This document shows, one piece after another, positions 17,820-64,000 of a stretch of DNA of 64,000 nt. This DNA is from Scatophagus argus. Taxonomy: Eukaryota > Chordata > Actinopteri > Scatophagidae. The position numbers were made by a program, and so were the translations under genes. The notes below the pieces were generated by a model. The model saw nothing but the letters and a program-made list of their open reading frames with translations. It had not been told where the DNA came from and did not search any database. The DNA lies in contig NC_058510.1 of assembly GCF_020382885.2 (NCBI RefSeq), positions 10,660,862 through 10,724,861 of the forward strand, in the 5' to 3' direction. The stretch's first letter is position 1, and every line of letters begins with the position of its first letter.

Positions 17820-18539
17820 TTTTACAATTCGAACTCGATCTGGAGGATTAATCTATGAGGAGAGATCCTCTGTATAATTTAAATGAACGAGTCCTCCCGG
17901 GAGCTGTGTCCTTTTGTTTTCCTTGTTACACAACTTTTAGCAGCTTAGCTTAACACCAAATGGATTCTCCGGCATCCGAGATCAAATGGACTACAAAATG
18001 ACGTCAAGTCGTATCACTACCGGTTGCGGCTTGCATCATTACATAAATTATGGTCAAATCAAATTGCAGTTTATATAGATTAAAAGATCCCAAACTGTAT
18101 ACGACAAAGTATGACTTTGTTTGCATTTTCCCATTTGTGTACCTTATTGGAAAAAATAAGCTTGGCTGTTATTATACAATTTCTATATTGGTGACTACTC
18201 TGTTCCTGACAGTCTGATCAAAATTAATCGAAATCGGAAATATAAATGTCGTTCCAGCCCATGTCTAATTTTGACAAACGTTAATTCCCTTTATGATTTT
18301 ACAACTAAAATCATTAACAAACACGTAATTACAGCGCACACCAAAACACTTTTTTTGCTTTACACGCAGGCAGTTACTTGCACAACTAAAAGGAACGACA
18401 AAGGACCCCGCGAAAGAGAAGTGGGATTCAAAATTTCAAAACAAACCCGAGATCGTTGTTTTGTCATGCAAGTGTTTACTCTGAACTAGCTGGCTGTTGC
18501 ACACACAACCCAGTTCGTTATTTGAAAACTAGTATAAGC
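17820..18539. promoter_or_regulatory. Shared head-to-head promoter region of yme1l1 and mastl
   Basis: Only 720 bp separate the two start codons, which face away from each other, so the region must hold both 5' UTRs and both promoters. It has CpG-containing stretches near 17880-18020 and 18360-18450 and no clear TATA box at the expected distance from either ATG. A TTTGAA hexamer (the core of the cell-cycle CHR element) lies at 18521-18526, just before the mastl ATG. The bidirectional arrangement is, to my knowledge, also found in human. Confidence 0.65.
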
Positions 18540-24169
<5,630 letters not shown>

Positions 24170-24711
24170 TAGTACAAACATTAAGAGGAGTTTTATCAAA
24201 GTAGCAGTCCACAATTTTTGGCTATTGATGAATCACTTGCTTTCGATGTGAAACACTCCAAAAACCCATTAAACAGAGTTTAATGAGTTTTGTGTTGTTT
24301 TGTTGTGGTGTTATATTGTCAGTCACTAAAATAATAGTCTATGTCTGTCAGTTTATGTAAATGTGGCACCTGCTGTCTGATGTTGACTTTCCAGGCCAAT
24401 ACGGTCCATTTTTTGGCACACTGTTCGCCATTCTAACAATCCCCTGCTGAAGAAAAACATGCTAATATATTTACAAAAAAATTTTTTTTAAACATAAATC
24501 TTGTAAATAACATTTTGTGCTGTTGTTTTAAGACTCAAATGTGTACTCTTGCATTCTAACGGCTAATTTTTCTGCTTTTATGTCAGTTAATGTAATTTTG
24601 ATGTGATATTGTCTAACACCATACATTTAGTTTTTTGGGGTTTTTTTTAGATAAATTCACTTGGCTTTCTGCTCGTTAGATTTTATTTTGTTCCTTCCAA
24701 GAAAAAGTACA

Positions 24712-24717
24712 AATAAA
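24712..24717 (+). other. mastl: Polyadenylation signal of mastl
   Basis: AATAAA lies 543 nt after the mastl stop codon in a T-rich 3' UTR and is the first canonical hexamer on this strand downstream of the gene. The next gene, acbd5, runs in the opposite direction, so this signal most likely belongs to mastl. Confidence 0.6.
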
Positions 24718-24829
24718 ATCTGTATGTAATATAATGCATTTTTTCTTTGTTGCTAAATTATCAAACATGACACAATGACGAAAGTAAAATTTAGGTAAAA
24801 TCTTATTATCAATTGTGTGTGTTTGAAGG

Positions 24830-25140
24830 ATAGTTTAGCTTCACATAAGGATAGTCCCTAGACATTTCAGGCAATTTTTCACATTCTTACACAGTTACAA
24901 AGTTCAACACCAGTTAGCTAACTAGCTTAGCACAGAGACTGGAAACAGCCTGGTATGTACAATAGTTTTTCTTGTTTTTTAAAATTTGTACAAATTTAGA
25001 CGCATAAGAACAACAAGCTGTGGTTTGTGGAGCTATGTGCAGGATTATTTCCTGGTCAGGCAGACTTCGTTACCTCTCCATAGAGCCAGGTTTTCCATTT
25101 CTCCATTTCCAATTGCCTGCTAACGTTCGCACTTACCATA
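24830..25140. repeat. Probable interspersed fish repeat fragment
   Basis: The stretch around 24910-24955 (TTAGCTAACTAGCTTAGCAC, then AGACTGGAAACAG) resembles a motif I recognise from abundant interspersed elements in percomorph genomes. The flanks look non-coding. Family and exact ends are not determined; the call is by memory of the motif only. Confidence 0.4.
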
Positions 25141-26572
25141 CAAATGTGATGAAATGTTATCAATTTTCACATGCAACTTAGAAATAAAGTGAACAAACAT
25201 TATTTAATGAACGAGTTATTTCAAATAATCTGGGCAAATTAAAAATGCTTAATGAAAACTTTATTTGAGGCTTAGATTATCACATGCAGACACCGCTCCA
25301 TCCACAGGCAGAGAGGGTGAGAAAGCCTTAGAACATTTCAGTAGAAAGGTAAACTTACTTTTTATTAAAACATAATGGCTCTGGAAAGATTAGTGCTATT
25401 GCAGATGCAAACCTCTGTAAATATGATATAGTATTCTATATTAATTCATGGCAATGCAATTAAAATACTGCATTTTTATCTTAACTGTACAGCTATTGTA
25501 TACAATTTATATAGATTTGCTTTCCTTTGAAACAAGTCATGATTACTGTCAGTCACACAAAATCTTACACAATATCATACAAACATTACACACACACATT
25601 AAAAATGATAAAACACAGAAAAATGTGATCACGTAAACAAGACAGACAGTGACAGAGGTTATGTATTAATAATCAAGACAGCTCATGTCTCACTAGGTAG
25701 CACTAATGATGATTATTTGGTCCGACAATGTAACAGAAATGCTACAATGTGAGAATGTCAAAAAATATAATGCTGCCTACAGTATGAATGTACCTTATGA
25801 TGTTGAGGCACTTCTTTCTATTTGAAAAACAATGAGGTGAAGAGTCAGACCACTCATAAAGCACTGAGACTGATATGAAGTAAGACACAACCTCGTCTAA
25901 TGTATACACAACATTTAGTAGTCACTTAAAATATAAACTTCACTTGAAACAGCTGAAATCTGGCCTGCGCTGCATTCATTGTGACTGTTGCTAAAAGAAA
26001 TAAATATTAACTTATTCTGAGAATTTAAAATAATCGCAAATATTAATACAGTATTACATTCAATCTTCAACCTCTAAACTACTACAGTTATTACGACATT
26101 TTATTATAGCAGCATTACCTGGGCAACTAATGATAATGAACTGTGAAAATCAAGCATTAGGCTCAAAACCAAACAAAGTATCGGACCCATTTTTGTGCAA
26201 CAAAGCCTTTGTTGTGGAAATAACTGATTTATAAACACATCCACACTCCCAACAGTTCCTCCTCCCAACATCAGCCATTTGTTACAGAGAAATGGATTGC
26301 AGTACAGTGGTATTATCTTGAAAAGGACCTAGAATGACAGGTGAACCCATACATTCATGTTTCTATTTGATTCCACATCCACACTACAACACATTTGAGA
26401 AATACCGTCCTCTCACTCCTTACTCTAGGTGCCTTCTTCATAGTGCAAAAGCAAATTACTGGTCTGTGGGTTTAAGCAGAGGGGGTTACAGCCATTTATA
26501 ACCCAAACCAAAGAAATTTAGAGGACTCTCCTTCTTCGTCTATACGAAGTTGTAGTTTCCGTGACAGCAGGT
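25141..26572. other. acbd5 3' UTR and intergenic DNA
   Basis: AT-rich sequence after the acbd5 stop (26573). Minus-strand AATAAA candidates (TTTATT on plus) lie at 25361-25366 and 25260-25265 and would give a 3' UTR of about 1.2-1.3 kb. No gene or RNA is recognised. Confidence 0.45.
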
Positions 26573-29500
26573 TCAGTTGATTCGTCTATCAAAGGAGGAA
26601 GTTAAGGAGTTAAAATGGATGTTGCATGAAGACAACGGTAGATTAATACTTTTCTGTAAAAGAATACCTTGTTCTTCTCTGCAGGTACAGACGAATAAGC
26701 CACTGCACCACAAACGGCCAAATAATGGCAAAGGCCAAACTGGTCGGAGAAATGTCAAAAGGCCACCAGCATGGTTTCTGCGAAATTGGAGAATCAAATA
26801 AATTGTTGCCATAATAATCAGCATTGTTTTGCATGAATGAAGTGGCTTACTTTTTTCAAATAATAAACAAACAAAGTGTGATATATTTTATACCTGATTC
26901 CTCTTATTCACTGGGGGTGATGCATAAGTTGGAGACAGAGACATTGTTCTTGCCTGCAGAGACTGAAAAATAAAGAAGTCCATAAATTAATGTCAGAGGA
27001 AGAGTAAACACCATCAGCTTATTTATGTTTCAGTGAAAAGTACAAAGTTCAAACTCCCTCTGTTCCATCTGTGTTAATTTTTACACAGAGTAAAGTACTG
27101 CTGTGTTGTTGTTGTTGTTGACTGAGCATTGTTACTGAGACAAATAGGAACTGCAGCAGGTTTTAAACAAATTGTACCAAAAAGTTTTGACTCAATATAT
27201 CTAAAGTAGCCATGTTTTTTTTAATCATTTATCAAAGCAACCATTTATCCAACCAGTTTTCACCTGGCACCCTCCTCCTAGCTTCCTTCACCTTCATTTG
27301 CCATGTAAATAGAAAAAGTAGTCCAAAGTGGGTCAAACTGGGTCATGATTTTGCCTAAATCCACATATAACCACAGAGAGCATAATCCTAACTACTTCCT
27401 GTTTAAATTCAAAGTTTCAACAGGTGTTTCTTCTCTCAGTCAGCTTATCAAGTACCGGAAAACGACGAGCTGGATCACTTTGGTGTCTTTTAGCGTCCTC
27501 TAGCAAATATGCTGCATTCATGACCATTACCCCTTTCACGTAACTCTCATTTCTGAAGGTAACAAATGAGTGGACAGACTGGTCTGACCTGGCTAGCCGT
27601 GAGTGCCTCCAGGGTGTGCAGCCTCTCCAGGACGCTCTGCATGTCCTCCTGCAGCCTAGCCAACGCCACAACGATCTGCTCATTAAGGCTCCCTCCAGGT
27701 GTCACTGCTCCTCCCCAGCGGCTCCCATCCCCACCTCCACCGCTGTACATGGGAACCAGAGATCCAGAGCTGAGACCAGGAGACCTGGAGCCTAAAAACA
27801 CAGAAATTCTTCAGGATTAATACATGCTCACACAATGCATAAATCAAAAGAACATTTTTATGCGTCATGAGTCACTTAGTTGGGATTTTCTGGTTCAATT
27901 TTAACGGTGCTACAAAACATAAGGCAGAGCACCAAAAAGACAACATCAAACCAATGGATTAACACCTTACCTCTTCCTCTCCTGACCAAAGAGGTGTCTG
28001 GCGGTTCTGCATCCAGTCTCTGTCTCTGCGAGGTTCCACCATTCTCTCCATCTTCCCCTCCACACCTTATGACCTGCATTGGACCGTGAACATCCTCCTG
28101 GAGCTCCTGTGTTGCAACTGGCTCCACTAGATGAGGCAGGACATGGTTTTCCTCTTCATCCAGGTCCTCCACAGAGTGGTTATGCTCTGACCTCTGGAGA
28201 ACAAGCACATTATAATGAATCAGTGATGGACCAAGAGGTACTACCACTGCATCAGAGAAGTGGTTTTAAGTGGTTTCTTGCCTCTTCCTGGCTGAACTGG
28301 TCCACGGAATCACAGTAGACTTCACTGTCTGAGTCACTGGCCAGGTGAACGGTGCCAGACACGTCTACATTGGAATCTGAGATCGGTACAAAGGACATAC
28401 AAGAAGAGAATAGAAAAACTCAGCCTCGCTCTGCGCGATAATGTAAAGTAAAGAGCATGGAGGAAGGCAGCGGTCACTTATTTAGAGCGTTTGTGTGCCA
28501 TTTCAACAGAGTGATTAAAACTGTCCCAGGAGCAGCCTGTGTTAAAGCAGTAAGATTCAGGGTCTGCTAGAGCTCTGGGAATGAAGCTTATCAGATTATC
28601 TGATCACATGGTGCACTGATATACAAGCACAGGCAGTGGGTGAGGCGAGTGCAGAGTCCTCACTAACCATTTTGAAACACTTCATACATGACATACTGCT
28701 GTCATGAAAAGTTCCATACCTGTGTGGTCACCATTGAGGAGAGGCTCACCGACTGACCCCTCCTGGGAGTCCTCACTGTTCAGGGCGGTCCTGGAATGAC
28801 TCCCATTGGTCAGATGGGTGACCCCGTTAGCAAGTTTACCGTTTGACAGCTGTGGTTTATGCCTCCTGGCTGAACTCTTCTTCTTTGGCTGTGAAGCTAC
28901 TGATTTCTTGTCTGAAATAAAATCCAAAGAAAGAAAGAAATCTGTGTCAACCAAACTTCTTTTTTTTTCCTGGCAATATTTTCTAGCACATTTGTTTAAA
29001 TGATTTTGTTACCTTTTATGACCTCCCTTTTCATTAGTTCTTCTTCTTCTTCTTCTTCCTCCTCCTCTGACCTTTCCCTCCCTTCCTTTGATTTGAGCCT
29101 AGCTGGACGAGTCTCCAAAGTGCCGTTCATTTCCATCGTTCGGATGATGTTCTTCGCGACACTCTTCGACATAGCTGAATTCAACGCTGTACCTAAGCCT
29201 GTGCGACAAAATCATTGCAATGTCACAAGTACCAAAAGACAGAAAATACGGTTAATGATATTTTCTCTGCTTATTGATTAAATCTAAACAAAACATTTAT
29301 TGGAGATTGAGAAAATATAATTTTCAGTAGCTCAACACAGTCTGAGTCTGAATTAATGGCATGAAAGTCTCTGTTTATGATAGCAAAAGAAACCTTCAAT
29401 ATGCTAAGTCACATGTTCTGCAACAGTAATTCAACAAGCGTGACGTAACAAGAAGCATCTCAGCTACGACACCAGACAATCACTAAACTATGCCACCAGA

Positions 29501-31132
29501 ATTAAATATTTACATGGTAATGTACTTGCCTTCCAGATCCCTAACAAACTTTGTCAAACGGGCTGAGCATCAGACAAGAAGCAAATTATAAAAGGTTAAG
29601 CTCCATGTGCTTTGTTTTTGACATCACAAACAAAGTGAAAGTTGGAGGAATTACACCCAGTGAATAAAACCCACCTGTGCTCAGGTCTGATATCTGTGAG
29701 ATCTTTTTCTTCTCCTCAATCAGCTCATAGAACGGGCCGAGGACACGTAAGAGCTCCTCCACCTCCTCACTCATGGGCATACCCTCCAGGATCTATGCAT
29801 CAAATGCAGCAACAAATGATAGCTCAACCTCAACCAATAGTTAAAGTTCTAATCGCTAGTATTCCTACTTAATAGATGTATTACATCCTTTATAAAAAAG
29901 GAGAAAACATACCAGCTTCATTTCATCAACATAGCCTGCCATTGCTGCTTCTTTTGGCATATCTCCGAGAGAATTCCATGCATCCCTAAATCATGGAACA
30001 AAAATGACATTTTCATTATTCATTATTCATTGTGTAAAAAGCCCTGCTCGGTGTAAAGACTGTATGCAATCAAGATCATTTTTGCAGATTCCTGTGCCAA
30101 TTTTCAACTTTGTCAATAAGGGCAGTTTATTTAAGGTCAGTGTGTTCTTTGTTGGCTGTGTGTCAAAGGCTGACAAAACGTAACCATTCTTAAGAAACTA
30201 AGAGGTGTTACACTCCGATCCAAGGGACTATGAGAGAATCTGTCCAGTCTGGTGGTTAGGAGGTTACATTCCAAGGACAGTCCAGAGATTACCTTGCATA
30301 ACCTGACACTAAACAGTGGTGAAGAGTGGAGGGAGGTGAAGTGGGTAAAAAGCAACATGTTGAGCAACATGCACACATTAAATACTGTTACAAAGGTTTA
30401 TCCAGAGTTAAACTTAATGAATTGTTTTGAGGACTGTGGCGTTGAAATAAATACACCAATATTGTCCCCGTATATAACACAACTGTGTAGGAATCCTATG
30501 CGCACAAAAATAAAAACATATTGAGTGACCACACATTTCCTTTTGTCATTACCATTTTGCTTTGCCAACTGCATCCCAGAAGCCCGGTCGGGGTATATTG
30601 CACGCTCCCACAGTGGCTTGTTTATAGTAACTGTAGAACTTGAGCATCATATCATTGGACGGCTGAAAGGGACCTGAGGGGAATGATACTTTAATTACAA
30701 AATACAACTTCGTACTGGAAATTTCCAAAACACGTGTGTACTTTTAAGTACTTATACCATTTCCTATCTCATACACATCCGTGAAGGCTCTCAGAGAACA
30801 CAGATTTTCATAAGTGACCGTTGTGATGGTGCATTAAGGTGCAGACTGCTGACAGGGAAGCAATTGTCTGCACACTGCAAGTAAAGTGGATTAAGCATTT
30901 TAAATCGCGCAAGCTCCTAGGTAGTCCAAGAACTGCACCTGCTAGCTATCTCTCTTGGCCTCGCTGTTAAAGCCCTGCGGCGAACTGGTTAAACTGGCCT
31001 GAAAATGCGAGTCGCACACCGGTGTGATCTCTCACCATCAGGGGGTAAACTCTTGATCACTTTGACGGCGGCCTCGAACCTCAGTTGGGTCAAACGACTC
31101 TCATCTTCCACTGTAACACCCTCCACCTCCAT
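26573..31132 (-). CDS. acbd5: Acyl-CoA-binding domain-containing protein 5 (ACBD5)
   Basis: Twelve coding exons on the minus strand: 31132-31036, 30673-30553, 29985-29913, 29792-29675, 29198-29013, 28911-28720, 28376-28282, 28193-27971, 27791-27589, 26962-26894, 26777-26668 and 26585-26573. They join in phase to 499 aa. The acyl-CoA-binding domain is near residues 15-105 ([45 protein letters not shown]). Then come a polar linker with a run of ten Glu, an FFAT-like VAP-binding segment in [15 protein letters not shown], a predicted coiled coil ([20 protein letters not shown]) and a C-terminal tail anchor ([19 protein letters not shown]) followed by basic QRRTRRIN, matching human QRRRRKLN. The family sits in the peroxisomal membrane, binds very-long-chain acyl-CoA and tethers peroxisomes to the ER through VAPA/VAPB. 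Exon 7 needs a GC donor, and the final coding exon is only 13 nt. A non-coding 5' exon probably ends at 31510 (donor GTAAGT). An a/b paralogue assignment is not possible here. Confidence 0.94.
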
Positions 31133-31509
31133 TGTGTCACACCGAGGCACTCACCACAAAACCTACAGACAGACAGGAAAACAACAACAACACAGCAATG
31201 TGAGGAGCGCAAACAGAAACGTGACAGGAGCTTACGTCTGCAGCAATAGCATTTACGCTAGCTCCTGTTAACAACATTAACAGCTAAGCTACAAATCCAA
31301 ACTTCTGCAATGTCTGCGACTAGCTAAACTTGTAAGTTACTGTAGCTACTGTATGTTACGGCCACCAGTAGGAGGAGGTTGTGTCGTTTATGTATGTAGG
31401 ACACACATTTAGCACGCGACACATTATTAACTACACACTGACATTTGTGCTAAATACAATTTATACGTCCGAACTCGCGACAGAAAAGCTCAAAATCGAT
31501 GACACTTAC

Positions 31510-31565
31510 CGTTAAAGTCAACGGCCTATCTGTTAGTCGGAAGGCGACCTGTCTTTAGCCCTCGA
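31510..31565 (-). promoter_or_regulatory. acbd5: Probable non-coding first exon and promoter of acbd5
   Basis: On the minus strand a good donor (AACG then GTAAGT) begins just below 31510, and a matching acceptor (CTGTCTGTAG) lies at about 31164-31173, shortly before the ATG exon. CpG-containing sequence surrounds it (31470-31620). The exact transcription start is not visible, so the right edge is approximate. Confidence 0.45.
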
Positions 31566-31619
31566 CCAGACGCCATCAACAATGAAGCCAAGCAAAGGTG
31601 CACTTCGGGAGGTGTAGTT

Positions 31620-64000
<32,381 letters not shown>

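Noticed and set aside
28996..29281. Plus-strand poly-Ser open frame opposite acbd5
   Set aside because: The Ser run is the complement of the GAA repeat coding poly-Glu in acbd5 exon 5. The minus-strand exon explains it fully.

Overview
The window is nuclear DNA from a bony fish, most likely a percomorph teleost. It contains compact intron-bearing genes with consensus GT-AG splice sites, AT-rich intergenic DNA, dinucleotide microsatellites and fish-type interspersed repeats. I rebuilt the exons by hand from splice sites, reading phase and remembered human protein sequences. No search was run.

Region 1 (1-10.1 kb) holds two paralogous animal type I polyketide synthase (PKS) genes, tail to tail. 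The left copy (+) is only its last exon here (end of a degenerate ER, then KR and ACP) and continues off the left edge. The right copy (-) is complete: five small exons for the first part of the KS, then one 5.5-kb exon for the rest, about 2,080 residues in all. Domain order is KS-AT-DH-(pseudo-KR/ER-like)-KR-ACP, with no thioesterase. The KS, AT, DH, KR and ACP catalytic motifs are all visible. The ER-like domain lacks the glycine-rich NADPH loop, which predicts an unsaturated (polyene-type) product. Related fish PKSs are, from memory, linked to otolith formation, and a parrot PKS to polyene pigments.

Region 2 (11.2-31.6 kb) is a dense block that matches the human chromosome 10p12 neighbourhood as I remember it. 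yme1l1 (-, 18 coding exons, 714 aa) is a mitochondrial AAA metalloprotease. It is head to head with mastl (+, 12 coding exons, 845 aa), the Greatwall mitotic kinase. mastl is tail to tail with acbd5 (-, 12 coding exons, 499 aa), a peroxisomal tail-anchored acyl-CoA-binding protein.

Region 3 (31.6-64 kb) is a promoter gap followed by the 5' half of abi1 (+), a WAVE-complex subunit. Its first three coding exons are separated by 12.6-kb and 13.8-kb introns, and the gene continues off the right edge. The introns hold microsatellites, repeat fragments, a perfect 64-nt hairpin and several patches that look non-random but do not code.

The strongest candidates for unusual biology are the duplicated, inverted PKS pair with its decayed enoyl-reductase domain, and the long perfect hairpin in abi1 intron 1.
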